Source: Gottschalkia acidurici 9a (GTDB lineage Bacteria; Bacillota; Clostridia; Tissierellales; Gottschalkiaceae). Taken from it: 64,000 nt of DNA. Within the stretch, counting starts at the first letter, position 1. Every line of letters begins with the position of its first letter. Location: contig NC_018664.1 in NCBI RefSeq assembly GCF_000299355.1, positions 741,115 through 805,114 on the forward strand, written 5' to 3'. Positions 25,786-35,552 of this stretch are shown in pieces. The translations under genes were made by a program, and so were the position numbers. The notes beneath the pieces are model-generated. The model had not been told where the DNA came from. It did no database searches and worked only from the letters and a program-made list of their open reading frames with translations.

Positions 25786-27612
25786 ATGACTAATTTAGAA
25801 GAAGAAGAATTTAAGCGGAAATTTAACTTGAAACTATGGAAAGAAATATTACTATACGGAATGCCTTCTAAAAAGCTACTAGTATTCTTAGCTATAATAA
25901 TGGTAGGGGTAGGAGGAATAGATGCCATATTTCCACTTATGAATAAATATGCTATAGATAACTTTGTAACTACCGGAAATATAAAAGGATTATATTCTTT
26001 TGGAGCTATATATTTTATATTAGTGCTATTACAAGCTATAAATGTATGGTTACTAATAGACACATCTGGAAAAATACAGACACAGATAACATATAATATA
26101 AGAAAAAAGGCATTTAAACATTTACAAGAGTTGTCATTTTCTTATTTTGATACTACTCAGGTTGGATGGATAATGTCTCGTATGACATTGGATACACAAA
26201 AATTAGGAGATATTGTAGCTTGGGGACTTGTAGACATGATCTGGGGACTTACTATGATGGTAGTTATAATATGTGCAATGCTTTACTTAAACCTAAAGCT
26301 AGCTATTATAACTCTGTCAGTAGTTCCAGTGGTTATAGTCGTGAGTATGTATTTTCAGAAAAAAATGCTGAAATCTCATCGTCAAGTTAGAAAAATAAAT
26401 TCAAAAATTACAGGTGCGTTTAATGAGGGAATAATGGGTGCTAGAACTACTAAAACTCTAAGTAGAGAAGAAAAAAATCTAGAAGAGTTTAAAGAACACA
26501 CTAGTGAGATGAAACTTTATTCAATAAGAGCAACTGTTTTATCGTCTCTTTATCAGCCTATAGTTATTACACTTGGGAGTATCGGAACGGGTATAGCTCT
26601 TTGGTTTGGAGGAAAATCTGTATTGATGGAGGTTATAGGATATGGTACATTAGTAGCATTTATATCTTATACAGTCCAATTTTTTGAACCATTAAGAGAA
26701 TTAGCTCGTGTATTTTCAGACTTACAATCTGCTCAAGCTTCAGCAGAAAGAATACTATCTCTTCTAAATACAGAACTAGAAATAAAAGATAAACATGAAG
26801 TGATAGAGAAATATGGAGATACATTTAATCCTAAGAAAGAAAATTGGCCTCAAATTGAAGGGAATATAAGTTTTAAAAATGTATCATTTTCATATAAGAC
26901 AGGGGAGAAGATATTAGAAAACTTTAATTTTGAAGTTAAGTCAGGTCAAACAGTAGCATTAGTAGGAGAGACTGGATCTGGAAAAAGTACTATAGTTAAC
27001 CTAGCATGTAGATTCTACGAGCCAACAAAGGGAGAAATATTAATAGATGGGGTAGATTACAGGGAAAGATCACAACTTTGGCTTCACTCTAACTTGGGTT
27101 ACGTACTACAGTCACCAGAGCTTTTTAGTGGAACCATTAAGGAAAATATAGTCTATGGAAATTTGGATGCAAGTGAGTTAGACATTATAAAAGCTGCTAA
27201 ATTAGTAAATGCCCATGAATTTATAAAAGATTTAGAAAAAGGCTATGACACAGAGGTAGGTGAAGGTGGAAGTAGACTTTCTACGGGACAAAAACAACTA
27301 ATATCTTTTGCAAGAGCAGTACTTGGTGATCCTAAGATATTTGTACTAGATGAAGCTACTTCATCAATAGATACGGAAACAGAGAAAATAATACAAGATG
27401 CACTTCAGAAAGTATTAAAAGGAAGAACTAGCTTTATAATAGCTCATAGATTATCTACCATAAAATCTTCAGACTGCATATTAGTAATAAAAAAAGGTAA
27501 AGTTGTGGAGCAAGGAACACATCAAGAGCTGTTAAAGCTTAAAGGATATTACTATAGACTATATACTAATCAATTTAAAGAAGAGCAAGAAGCAAAAATC
27601 TTACACTCGTAA
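25786..27612 (+). CDS. Heterodimeric ABC exporter subunit with catalytic Glu
   Basis: This is the 608-residue partner of the preceding exporter. The membrane domain is followed by GETGSGKST, QSPELFSG, the signature LSTGQKQ (degenerate, Thr for Gly) and FVLDEATSSID with the catalytic Glu, then AHRLS. The two subunits are complementary: this one brings the Glu and the imperfect signature, the other brings the perfect signature. Hence one of the two ATP sites is consensus. The 15-base spacing and the AAGGAGG site show co-expression. Confidence 0.92.
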   Translation: MTNLEEEEFKRKFNLKLWKEILLYGMPSKKLLVFLAIIMVGVGGIDAIFPLMNKYAIDNFVTTGNIKGLYSFGAIYFILVLLQAINVWLLIDTSGKIQTQITYNIRKKAFKHLQELSFSYFDTTQVGWIMSRMTLDTQKLGDIVAWGLVDMIWGLTMMVVIICAMLYLNLKLAIITLSVVPVVIVVSMYFQKKMLKSHRQVRKINSKITGAFNEGIMGARTTKTLSREEKNLEEFKEHTSEMKLYSIRATVLSSLYQPIVITLGSIGTGIALWFGGKSVLMEVIGYGTLVAFISYTVQFFEPLRELARVFSDLQSAQASAERILSLLNTELEIKDKHEVIEKYGDTFNPKKENWPQIEGNISFKNVSFSYKTGEKILENFNFEVKSGQTVALVGETGSGKSTIVNLACRFYEPTKGEILIDGVDYRERSQLWLHSNLGYVLQSPELFSGTIKENIVYGNLDASELDIIKAAKLVNAHEFIKDLEKGYDTEVGEGGSRLSTGQKQLISFARAVLGDPKIFVLDEATSSIDTETEKIIQDALQKVLKGRTSFIIAHRLSTIKSSDCILVIKKGKVVEQGTHQELLKLKGYYYRLYTNQFKEEQEAKILHS

Positions 27613-27694
27613 TGTATATTATTTGGATAAAAATCATCAAAAGGAAAATAATATAGCTTAAGTAGTTATATTATAAGAGTAAAGGGTGTATGAT

Positions 27695-27786
27695 TTGGAG
27701 CTAAAAAAATTAAAAACAGATACAGAGCTTTAGTTTTAAGTATTACAGCTGTATGTTTAACATTATTAGTGTTAAATATATATTAG
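27695..27786 (+). pseudogene. Small single-span membrane peptide, frameshifted
   Basis: A TTG at 27695, seven bases after AAAGGGTG, starts MELKK and then meets an A7 run (27703-27709). One extra A would give MELKKIKNRYRALVLSITAV and a further hydrophobic stretch to a stop at 27786, a sensible 30-residue basic plus transmembrane peptide. As written the frame ends after 12 codons. It may be a slippery tract, a mutation or an error. The family is not recognised. Confidence 0.4.
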
Positions 27787-27813
27787 ATTTAATAAAATAA
27801 ATAATAGTAATTA

Positions 27814-27850
27814 AAAAAGTGGAGATTTAAATTTTGAGTCTCCACTTTTT
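27814..27850 (+). terminator. Terminator before the flavin oxidoreductase
   Basis: AAAAAGTGGAGA and TCTCCACTTTTT form a perfect stem with a T tract. It closes the exporter/small-peptide transcript. Confidence 0.85.
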
Positions 27851-27943
27851 ATAGTATTTATACAATTTAGTATTTAAAAAAACAAATAAAATGATATAAT
27901 GAATTATTAAGAAAAAATATAAATTAAGTTAAGGGGGACGGAA

Positions 27944-28876
27944 ATGATCAGTATAGGAAGTTTAAATATCAAATACCCTATAATTCAAGGTGGAATGGCA
28001 ATAAAAGTTTCCATGGCAAAATTAGCAGGTGCAGTAGCTAAAGAAGGCGGAATGGGAGTAATAGCAGGAACATCTATAACTACTAAGAAGCTAAGAGAAG
28101 AAATAAAAAAAGCTAAAGAAATAGCATCAGGCAATGGAGCTATTGGAGTTAATATAATGTTCGCTGTAACAAACTTTTTTGAATTAGTAGAGGCTGCTAT
28201 TGAAGCTAAAGTAGACTTTATTACATTTGGAGCAGGATTTTCAAGAGATATATTTGATATAGGTAAAAAACACAACACTCCAATAATACCTATAGTATCA
28301 TCAGTAAGATTAGCTAAAATATCAGAAAGATTAGGAGCAAGTGCAGTAGTTGCAGAAGGTTCAAATGCTGGAGGACACTTAGGTACAGACTTAACTTCTT
28401 GGGATATAATAAAAGGAATTAAAGAAGCAGTAAAGATACCTGTATTTGGAGCGGGAGGTATAGTAACTCCGGAAGATGCTAAGAAAATGCTAGATCTCGG
28501 AGCTGATGGAATACAAATGGGAACTAGATTTGTGGCAACAGAAGAGTGTGAAGTTGATGATAAATTTAAGCAAATGTATATAGAAGCAAAAGAAGATGAT
28601 GTAGTAGAAATAATGAGTTCAGCAGGATTACTAGCAAATGCTTTAAAGTCACCGTTTGTGGAAAAAATATTAAATGGAAATCCAGATAAACCTAGCGAGT
28701 GTAATAATTGTTTAAAAAAATGTACTCATAAATTTTGTGTAAATGATAGATTAGTTCGTGGTCATTCAGGGGATCATGAAGGTGGAATAATGTTTGCAGG
28801 AAAAGATGTGTGGAAAATAGACAGTATATTATCAGTTAAAGAAGTATTTGAAAGATTTAAACCTATATTTGAATAA
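27944..28876 (+). CDS. NAD(P)H-dependent flavin oxidoreductase (2-nitropropane dioxygenase/FabK-like)
   Basis: This FMN-binding TIM barrel begins PIIQGGMAIKVSMAKLAGAV. It has GVNIMF, EGSNAGGHLG with the His expected near the flavin, FGAGGI and ADGIQMGTRF. A Cys-rich tail, CNNCLKKCTHKFC (about 262-274), is typical of the clostridial YrpB-like branch. The 310-residue length is normal. It could be a nitronate monooxygenase or an enoyl-ACP reductase. No fatty-acid genes adjoin it, so FabK is unlikely. It is monocistronic, with terminators on both sides. Confidence 0.82.
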   Translation: MISIGSLNIKYPIIQGGMAIKVSMAKLAGAVAKEGGMGVIAGTSITTKKLREEIKKAKEIASGNGAIGVNIMFAVTNFFELVEAAIEAKVDFITFGAGFSRDIFDIGKKHNTPIIPIVSSVRLAKISERLGASAVVAEGSNAGGHLGTDLTSWDIIKGIKEAVKIPVFGAGGIVTPEDAKKMLDLGADGIQMGTRFVATEECEVDDKFKQMYIEAKEDDVVEIMSSAGLLANALKSPFVEKILNGNPDKPSECNNCLKKCTHKFCVNDRLVRGHSGDHEGGIMFAGKDVWKIDSILSVKEVFERFKPIFE

Positions 28877-28899
28877 GACGAGTCTCTTTAAGAACATAA

Positions 28900-28950
28900 G
28901 CACTATCAAAATTATTGTATAAATATAATAATCTGATAGTGTTTATTTTA
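28900..28950 (+). terminator. Terminator after the flavin oxidoreductase
   Basis: GCACTATCA and TGATAGTGT form the outer stem with an AT-rich interior, followed by TTTATTTTATT. Confidence 0.7.
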
Positions 28951-28987
28951 TTATAGCTAAAATATATTTTAATAAGGGAGAAATAAT

Positions 28988-29533
28988 ATGGCTAAAGAAT
29001 TAGAAGTAAAAGTTTTAAATATAGATAAAAAAGAGCTAGAGGAAAAGCTACTAAAATTAGGAGCTACATTAATTAAGAAAGAGCATCAGATAAACACTGT
29101 ACTAGATACTAAAGAAGGAAATATAGAGAACTCTGGAAAAGGATATTTGAGAATAAGAGAGAGTAAAGATTTAGCTAATAACAAAGTAGAATATATATTA
29201 ACTTTTAAAAAAAATATAAATAATAATGGTATAAGAGAAAACAAAGAGATAGAAACTAAGTTTACAGACAAAAAAGCAATGATTGAAATATTAGAAAACT
29301 TAGACGTATATATAAAAAATGAAGGCAGTAAAGAAAGAATAAGTTATGAATATGAAGCTATAAGATTTGATATAGATACATGGGATAAAGATACGTATCC
29401 ATATCCTTATTTAGAAATAGAAGTTACTAAAAAAGAAGATATAGATAAAGCTATAAGACTACTTAATGTAGATGAGAAAGATATAACCTTGAAGTCACTA
29501 AAACAATTAAGGCAAGAAGCAGGATTAGAATAA
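28988..29533 (+). CDS. CYTH domain protein
   Basis: This 181-residue CYTH (CyaB/thiamine-triphosphatase) tunnel-fold protein has the N-terminal ELEVKV (ExExK) and alternating charged strands, for example GYLRIRES, KEIETKF and YLEIEV. Members hydrolyse triphosphates such as inorganic triphosphate or thiamine triphosphate, or act as class IV adenylate cyclases. The substrate cannot be told here. The start has AAGGGAG. It has its own terminator and no obvious partner. Confidence 0.85.
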   Translation: MAKELEVKVLNIDKKELEEKLLKLGATLIKKEHQINTVLDTKEGNIENSGKGYLRIRESKDLANNKVEYILTFKKNINNNGIRENKEIETKFTDKKAMIEILENLDVYIKNEGSKERISYEYEAIRFDIDTWDKDTYPYPYLEIEVTKKEDIDKAIRLLNVDEKDITLKSLKQLRQEAGLE

Positions 29534-29552
29534 AGAGAATACATACTAGAAA

Positions 29553-29585
29553 CCTATCTAAACTATAATAGATAGATTTTCTTGT
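29553..29585 (+). terminator. Weak terminator after the CYTH gene
   Basis: CTATCT and AGATAG form a short stem followed by ATTTTCTTGTTTTT. Confidence 0.5.
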
Positions 29586-29664
29586 TTTTAAAATTATAAA
29601 GGGATATAAAGTTGCTAAATAGAATAAACTAAGAAAGGATATTTTAATAAGAGGAGGGGAATAT

Positions 29665-31053
29665 ATGCTAAGCAAAAGTTTATTAGAGGACATTATAAAT
29701 ACAGCAATGTCTACCGGTGGAGACTTTGCAGAGGTATTTGTAGAAGATAGATATAGTACTTCACTATATTTAATAGGTGGAAAAGTAGAAGATGGTATGG
29801 CTGGTAGAGACTTCGGAGTAGGAATAAGGATATTTAATGGATTAAATAGCATATATGTTTATACTAACAATTGCAATAGAGACAATCTATTAAAAGTAGC
29901 AAAAGAGGGAGCTATGGCAATAAAAAAAGCCAAGAAAGATTTAATACTAGATCTAACTAAAGGAGAAGTATTAAACTTAAATCCTATAAAAATAATGCCT
30001 AATACAGTGAAAAGTACTACTAAGGTAGATTTGATGAAAAGAGCTTATTATGCTGCTAAAAATTATGATGAAATAATATCTCAAGTTTCAGTTTCATATG
30101 GAGATTATGAACAGAATATATTAGTAGCAAATTCAGAAGGACTTCTTGTGGAAGATAAAAGAATTAGAACAAGAACGTCTATATCATCAGTAGCGTCTAA
30201 AAATGGAGAAATGCAGACTGGGTTCTTTGGACCAGGAGCTCATATGGGCTTCGAGTTCTACGATACTTTTAATATAGAAGATTATGCAAAAGAAGCATCT
30301 AGAATTGCAAAAACTATGATAAATGCAGAGCATTGTCAAAGTGGAAAAATGCCTGTAATTATAGACAATGGATTTGGTGGAGTAATATTTCATGAGGCTT
30401 GTGGTCATGGACTAGAAGCTACATCAGTTGCAAAGAAGTTGTCAGTATATACAGATAAAATAGGTCAAAAAGTAGCATCAGATTTAGTAACTGCAATAGA
30501 TGATGGAACTATGGTAAATGAATGGGGATCTTCTAATATAGACGATGAGGGGCACAAAACTCAGAAAAATGTTCTAATAGAAAATGGTATCCTTAAAGGA
30601 TATATGGTAGATAAATTAAATGGAATAAAAATGGGGATGAAGTCAACTGGTTCAGGAAGAAGACAATCATATAGATATCCGCCTACTTCAAGAATGACTA
30701 ATACCTATATAGCAAATGGAAAGTCTACAAAAGAGGAAATAATAGCTAATACAGAAAATGGACTTTACGCAAGGTACATGGGTGGAGGGTCTGTAAATCC
30801 AACTACAGGTGAATTTAACTTTGCTGTTACAGAAGGATATATGATTAAAAATGGTAAAATAGATAAACCAGTTAGAGGAGCAACTCTTATAGGAAATGGA
30901 TTAGAAGTATTAAACAAAATAGATATGGTAGGAAATAACTTGTTATATGGTCAAGGAATGTGCGGTTCAGTAAGTGGATCTGTTCCTACTAACGTAGGTC
31001 AACCTATAATTAGAGTTTCATCTATCACAGTTGGTGGAAGAAAGGAGGACTAG
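29665..31053 (+). CDS. tldD: TldD metalloprotease subunit
   Basis: This is the catalytic half of the TldD/TldE peptidase. The zinc motif HEACGHGLEA (HExxxH) is present near residue 242. The C-terminal barrel has VRGATLIGNG and GQGMCGSVSGSVP. The 462-residue length is typical. TldE follows 3 bases later. In other bacteria the heterodimer trims unfolded or modified peptides such as microcin B17 and degrades CcdA. Its natural substrate here is unknown. Confidence 0.93.
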   Translation: MLSKSLLEDIINTAMSTGGDFAEVFVEDRYSTSLYLIGGKVEDGMAGRDFGVGIRIFNGLNSIYVYTNNCNRDNLLKVAKEGAMAIKKAKKDLILDLTKGEVLNLNPIKIMPNTVKSTTKVDLMKRAYYAAKNYDEIISQVSVSYGDYEQNILVANSEGLLVEDKRIRTRTSISSVASKNGEMQTGFFGPGAHMGFEFYDTFNIEDYAKEASRIAKTMINAEHCQSGKMPVIIDNGFGGVIFHEACGHGLEATSVAKKLSVYTDKIGQKVASDLVTAIDDGTMVNEWGSSNIDDEGHKTQKNVLIENGILKGYMVDKLNGIKMGMKSTGSGRRQSYRYPPTSRMTNTYIANGKSTKEEIIANTENGLYARYMGGGSVNPTTGEFNFAVTEGYMIKNGKIDKPVRGATLIGNGLEVLNKIDMVGNNLLYGQGMCGSVSGSVPTNVGQPIIRVSSITVGGRKED

Positions 31054-31056
31054 TAA

Positions 31057-32397
31057 ATGAAATTAGCTGAAATATTATTTCAAAAAGGAAAAGAAGCAGG
31101 ATTTGAAGATATGGAAGTATATTTTCAAAGTAATAATAGCTTCAATTTGAAAATATTCGAAGGTGAAATAGTTAATTATTCGATATCTGATGAACAAGGG
31201 CTTTCATTTAGAGGAATATATAATCAGAAAATGGGATATTCATATACTGAAAAAGTGGACGAAACTTCTGTAGATATGCTTATAAAAGAGGCTAAAGCAA
31301 ATGCTACTATAATAGATAGTGATGATGAAGAATTCATATATGAAGGATCGAAGGAATACAAAGAAGTTAATAACTATAATAAAGCTCTAGAAGATATATC
31401 TAATGAAGAAAAGATAAAGTTGGCATTTGAATTAGAGAAAGAAGCATTAAGCTTAGACAAGAGAGTAGAAGCAGTTGATCCTTGTATATTTAGTGAGTCA
31501 TCAAGTGAAAGTATAGTTATAAATTCTAAAGGGTTAAGACTTGAAGATAAGTCTAACTTAGCTTTTGCTTACTTAGGAGTAAAAGTAAAAGACGGAGAAG
31601 ATATAAAAACTTCAGCTAAATATGCTATTTCTAATGATTTTAATAAGTTTGATACTAAAACCTTAGCAAAAGGAGCCGTTGATGAGGCTGTATCTATGTT
31701 AGGTGCAAAACCTGTAAAATCAGGACAATATGAAATAATTTTAAGAAATGATATATCTGCGAATATACTTGAAGCATTTTCTTCAATATTCTCAGCGGAA
31801 GCAGTTCAAAAAGATTTATCTTTATTAAAAGGAAAAATTGGAGAGAAAATAGCTAATAATCTAATAACTATAGTAGATGATCCTTTTCTGAAGGATGGAA
31901 TAGCGTCTACTGGATTTGATAGTGAGGGAGTAGCTACAAAGCATAAAAAGTTAATAGATGGTGGAGTACTAAAAACATTCCTTCATAGTCTGAAAACAGC
32001 TAAGAAAGATGGAGTGGAACCAACTGGAAATGGGTTTAAAGGATATAAATCATCTATATCTATATCGCCGACAAACATGTATATAGAAAATGGGGATACA
32101 AAATTAGAAGATATGATAAGAAGTATAGATAGAGGATTACTGATTGTAGATGTTCAAGGGTTACACTCAGGGCTTAACACTATATCAGGTGATTTTTCAC
32201 TATCTGCATACGGTTTTTTAATAGAAGGAGGAAGGGTCTTAAGACCAGTTAATCAAATAACTATAGCAGGAAACTATTTTGAAGTTTTAAATGATGTAGA
32301 AATAGTAGGAAGCGACTTAGAGTTCGCATTACCTGGAGCTGGTTATATAGGGTCACCTTCGTTAAAGATAAAAAAATTATCAGTTGCTGGAGAATAG
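31057..32397 (+). CDS. pmbA: TldE/PmbA subunit of the TldD/TldE protease
   Basis: This 446-residue paralogue of TldD lacks the HExxxH zinc site, as expected for TldE. It shares the fold: an N-terminal domain with ISDEQGLSFRG, a long linker, and a C-terminal barrel with GNYFEVLNDVEIVGSDLEF. It follows tldD with the ribosome site AAGGAGG inside the end of tldD. It ends at a two-way terminator. Confidence 0.92.
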   Translation: MKLAEILFQKGKEAGFEDMEVYFQSNNSFNLKIFEGEIVNYSISDEQGLSFRGIYNQKMGYSYTEKVDETSVDMLIKEAKANATIIDSDDEEFIYEGSKEYKEVNNYNKALEDISNEEKIKLAFELEKEALSLDKRVEAVDPCIFSESSSESIVINSKGLRLEDKSNLAFAYLGVKVKDGEDIKTSAKYAISNDFNKFDTKTLAKGAVDEAVSMLGAKPVKSGQYEIILRNDISANILEAFSSIFSAEAVQKDLSLLKGKIGEKIANNLITIVDDPFLKDGIASTGFDSEGVATKHKKLIDGGVLKTFLHSLKTAKKDGVEPTGNGFKGYKSSISISPTNMYIENGDTKLEDMIRSIDRGLLIVDVQGLHSGLNTISGDFSLSAYGFLIEGGRVLRPVNQITIAGNYFEVLNDVEIVGSDLEFALPGAGYIGSPSLKIKKLSVAGE

Positions 32398-32420
32398 CCA
32401 TTTAAATATAAATATAATAA

Positions 32421-32460
32421 AATATCCCCTGTAGATAATCATTTTCTACAAGGGATATTT
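32421..32460. terminator. Bidirectional terminator between tldE and the DUF378 gene
   Basis: AATATCCCCTGTAGA pairs with TCTACAAGGGATATT, with T or A tracts on both sides. It separates two convergent genes. Confidence 0.8.
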
Positions 32461-32499
32461 ATATATTAGAGCTATAAGGTATTTATATATAAACTTAGC

Positions 32500-32724
32500 T
32501 TAGATTCTATCTCTATCTCTATCCTCATCTATATATCTGTCTCTTTCTTTAAATAAGAAAGTTATACAGTAAATACCAGCTAGACCTACAAGACCATATA
32601 CTACTCTGCTTAGAAAAGCATCTTGACCACCAAATAAGTTTGCTACTAGGTCAAATTGAAATAGAGCAATTAGTCCCCAGTTTAGTGCGCCTATAATTAC
32701 TAGTACTAAAGATAATCTATCCAT
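32500..32724 (-). CDS. DUF378 family small membrane protein
   Basis: This 74-residue protein has two hydrophobic segments, beginning LVLVIIGALNWGLIALF and continuing with the VYGLVGLAGIYC segment. The NWGL motif is typical of DUF378 (YuzA-like) proteins. The C-terminus is a charged Arg/Asp tail made of DRD repeats. The function of the family is unknown. The start has AAGGAG on the minus strand. Confidence 0.85.
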   Translation of the reverse strand: MDRLSLVLVIIGALNWGLIALFQFDLVANLFGGQDAFLSRVVYGLVGLAGIYCITFLFKERDRYIDEDRDRDRI

Positions 32725-32877
32725 GAAATTAAATCACTCCTTAAAGTTGTTGTAAAAGTATTATTTCACTTAAAGCAACTTTATATACAATATTAAAAAA
32801 ATCAGTAACAATTTTCAATCTTGTGAATAGAATATGTAATATAGGTATTAATACATATTTGAAAGGGGCGAGATAAC

Positions 32878-33141
32878 ATGGCATTAGAAACTAGTGCTGG
32901 TTTTGAAGAAGAGTTTGATGCTCTTAGCTATGATTGTGAAGAAGGTGATGATTACATAACAAGCGATGACTGTATAGAAAGTGAAAATTGTGGTGAATGT
33001 GGAAGAACCAACTTTTCATTACTATTCTTTTTCCTTCTGTTAGTTATAATATTTAATCAAGGTGGATTTTCCATGCATGAATCGCATGAAAGCTTATTAT
33101 TTTTCTTCTTAATTTTAGTAGTTTTATTCAATATATTTTAA
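32878..33141 (+). CDS. Small acidic, Cys-containing membrane protein with duplicated hydrophobic segment
   Basis: This 87-residue protein is unrecognised. The N-terminal half is acidic with four cysteines (CEEGDD, DDCIESENCGECG). It then has two near-identical hydrophobic segments, SLLFFFLLLVIIFNQ and SLLFFFLILVVLFNI, separated by a His/Gly-rich turn. It starts ATG behind AAAGGGGCGAG. Short Phe/Leu-rich spans of this kind occur in spore-associated clostridial proteins, but that is only a suggestion. A strong terminator follows. Confidence 0.65.
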   Translation: MALETSAGFEEEFDALSYDCEEGDDYITSDDCIESENCGECGRTNFSLLFFFLLLVIIFNQGGFSMHESHESLLFFFLILVVLFNIF

Positions 33142-33166
33142 TAAAATCTATTATTCACATTAACTT

Positions 33167-33210
33167 AAATAGAGATAGAATATAAGATTCTATCTCTATT
33201 TAAATTTTTT
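33167..33210. terminator. Strong bidirectional terminator
   Basis: A 15-bp perfect stem (33167-33181 with 33187-33201) is followed by T tracts. It separates the small membrane protein from the convergent HD-GYP gene. Confidence 0.9.
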
Positions 33211-33213
33211 GAC

Positions 33214-34281
33214 TTAAAGCATTTCAATTATTCTATATTGACTATTTTTAGAAAGATCGCAGTAATCATTACCTATTTTTACTATGGGCTTATCTATATT
33301 TCCAGAAGGAATAAATATAATTTCTCCAATTTCACCAGTATTCATTTTTACTTTAGAGCCTATATATAAGCTGCCTATATTATTTAAAAATATTAACATT
33401 ATTTTAGTATCTAATTTATCGTATCCGATATCTATAAGTTCATTGAAAGTATCGAAAGGAGTACTTTTTTCCCTATAGGCTCTTTCAGAAGTGATAGCAT
33501 CATATACATCACAAATTCCTATTATTTTTGCAAATAAACTTATGTCTTGATCCTTTAAGCCCATAGGGTATCCAGTTCCATCTATTCTCTCATGATGCAT
33601 TAGTATTCCATTTTTAACTTCGTCACTAATATTTTCAAAGTTTTGACATATGTTATATCCATAAGTAGTATGTTTTTTTATTTCTTCAAACTCTTCATCT
33701 GAAAGAGTTCCAGGTTTGTTTAAAATACTTTCGTCTATTTTAGATTTACCTATATCGTGTAAAACAGCTGATTTAACGAGTGATTCAATACTATCTTCGC
33801 TTAAATTTAACCATTTACCTAAGAGCATAGAATACAGAGCAACATTTATGGAATGGGCATAAGTATACTCATCAATTTCTTTAAGCTCACCTATAGATTC
33901 AATAGCAGCATATATATCTTCTGAACTTTTAAAAACTTCATCTGATATATCAGTGATCTTTTCTAAGCTTACACTTTTACCATCCATAATATCGTTAAAT
34001 AGATTTTTTACATTGGAAACACTATTCTTGTATTGTTCCTTAAAGACTTCCTTTTTATTAGTTATTTTTTCACTAGAATTACCTTTAGGTTCATAGTCAT
34101 CTGTATCTTTAGAGTCAAATATTAATAGTGATCCTATGCCTAGCTCTTTTAATCTTTTTATAACGCGTTCGTTTATAACAGTACTTTTTACTACTATAGA
34201 CATATTTGCCTGATCAGTGAATATATCTTCAGCAAGTATATCTCCATCTTTAAGCTGATCTACTGTTACTAATCTTGTCAA
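33214..34281 (-). CDS. HD-GYP domain phosphodiesterase
   Basis: This 355-residue protein has an N-terminal domain of the kind found ahead of HD-GYP domains (about 1-110). The HD-GYP domain follows with HSINVALYS, VLHDIGKSKI (the HD pair), HHERIDGTGYP (the GYP motif) and DVYDAITSERAY. The C-terminal 60 residues look like a small beta domain. HD-GYP enzymes break down cyclic di-GMP, so this links to motility or biofilm control. The start is TTG, behind GAGGTAGG. It has no adjacent cyclase or flagellar gene. Confidence 0.88.
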   Translation of the reverse strand: MTRLVTVDQLKDGDILAEDIFTDQANMSIVVKSTVINERVIKRLKELGIGSLLIFDSKDTDDYEPKGNSSEKITNKKEVFKEQYKNSVSNVKNLFNDIMDGKSVSLEKITDISDEVFKSSEDIYAAIESIGELKEIDEYTYAHSINVALYSMLLGKWLNLSEDSIESLVKSAVLHDIGKSKIDESILNKPGTLSDEEFEEIKKHTTYGYNICQNFENISDEVKNGILMHHERIDGTGYPMGLKDQDISLFAKIIGICDVYDAITSERAYREKSTPFDTFNELIDIGYDKLDTKIMLIFLNNIGSLYIGSKVKMNTGEIGEIIFIPSGNIDKPIVKIGNDYCDLSKNSQYRIIEML

Positions 34282-34506
34282 AATGCAACACCTACCTCAC
34301 ATTATCTATATTTTTCTATGTCACAAAACTTTTGGTGGTTATATAATTATACTACTTAACTAGAATATTTACCCATTAAAGAATTGAGCAATCAGATATA
34401 GCATAAGCTTCACTATAAAGACCTTATTTATCAATATATGAATTAACCTTATATATATAGCTAATAATAGAATAAATATTGCTAATATAAGGAGAGATGA
34501 GAAAAG

Positions 34507-35523
34507 GTGTATGTTCCTAAAAGAGTATTGTTTGAAGAAAAGGCCCTATCTTATGAGCTAGGAGCCGAATTATATAAATCTTTTAAAGAAAAAGGAGTAG
34601 TAACTCATATATTAAAAGGAAATAGAGTATCTGGAATTCCAGGAGATAGTCCTCAAAGTTTATATTCAGAAGGGAAAAGTACATTAGTAGTTAGAGTAAG
34701 AAAAAAAGGTGAATTTCAAACTTGTAAACCATCTGCACATTATCAGTTACCACTAGTATCAGGTTGTGCTGGAAAGTGTGAATACTGTTATTTGAATACT
34801 AGATTTGGAAACAAACCGTATATAACTGTATATGCTAATATAGATGAAATACTAGAAGAAACAAAAAAATATATAGAGGAAAGAAAACCACAAGTTACTA
34901 TATTTGAAGGTGCAGCTACTTCTGATCCTATACCTTTAGAAGAATATACTGGAATGCTTGCTAAGACGATAGAATTTATAGGGAAGGAGGAATATGCTAA
35001 ATTTAGATTTGTTACTAAGTTTGATACAATAGATAGTTTACTAGGTTTAAATCATAATGGAAAAACCACTATTAGATTCAGTATAAATACAGAAAGGGTA
35101 ATAAAAACTTATGAACATGGAACTGTAGATTTATACAAAAGAATAGAGGCTTCTAAAAAAATTATAAGTAATGGATATAACCTAGGGTTCATAATAGGTC
35201 CAGTGATATTGTATGAAGGTTGGAAAAAAGAATATTTATTTATGCTACATGAACTAAGAAAAATTCTGAAAGGTTATGAAAGTGAGAAAATTCACTTTGA
35301 GGTAATATCACATAGATTTACTACAGCTGCAAAAAATAAGATAATCGAGATATTTCCTAAAACTACTTTACCTATGGTAGAAGAAGAAAGAAAATTCAAG
35401 TACGGACAATTTGGATATGGTAAGTATTTATATAAACAGGAGGAATTAAATGAAATGAAGGAGTTTTTTCAAAATAATATAAGCAGTCTTTTCCCAAGTA
35501 GTGAAGTTGACTATATTATTTAG
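34507..35523 (+). CDS. splB: Spore photoproduct lyase
   Basis: SplB is a radical-SAM enzyme that repairs spore photoproduct in UV-damaged spore DNA during germination. The cluster motif SGCAGKCEYCYLNTRF (CxxxCxxC) starts near residue 88. Family segments GAATSDPIP, RFVTKFD and SINTERVI are present, and the conserved C-terminal SHRFTTAAK follows. The 338-residue length is normal. The start is GTG with GGAG about 12 bases upstream. It is good evidence that the organism forms endospores. Confidence 0.94.
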   Translation: MYVPKRVLFEEKALSYELGAELYKSFKEKGVVTHILKGNRVSGIPGDSPQSLYSEGKSTLVVRVRKKGEFQTCKPSAHYQLPLVSGCAGKCEYCYLNTRFGNKPYITVYANIDEILEETKKYIEERKPQVTIFEGAATSDPIPLEEYTGMLAKTIEFIGKEEYAKFRFVTKFDTIDSLLGLNHNGKTTIRFSINTERVIKTYEHGTVDLYKRIEASKKIISNGYNLGFIIGPVILYEGWKKEYLFMLHELRKILKGYESEKIHFEVISHRFTTAAKNKIIEIFPKTTLPMVEEERKFKYGQFGYGKYLYKQEELNEMKEFFQNNISSLFPSSEVDYII

Positions 35524-35552
35524 AAACTCTATTTGTTTATCGGGTAAAGATA

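Noticed and set aside
34282-34506. Sporulation sigma-G promoter before splB
   Set aside because: Several weak matches exist but none with right spacing to both consensus boxes.
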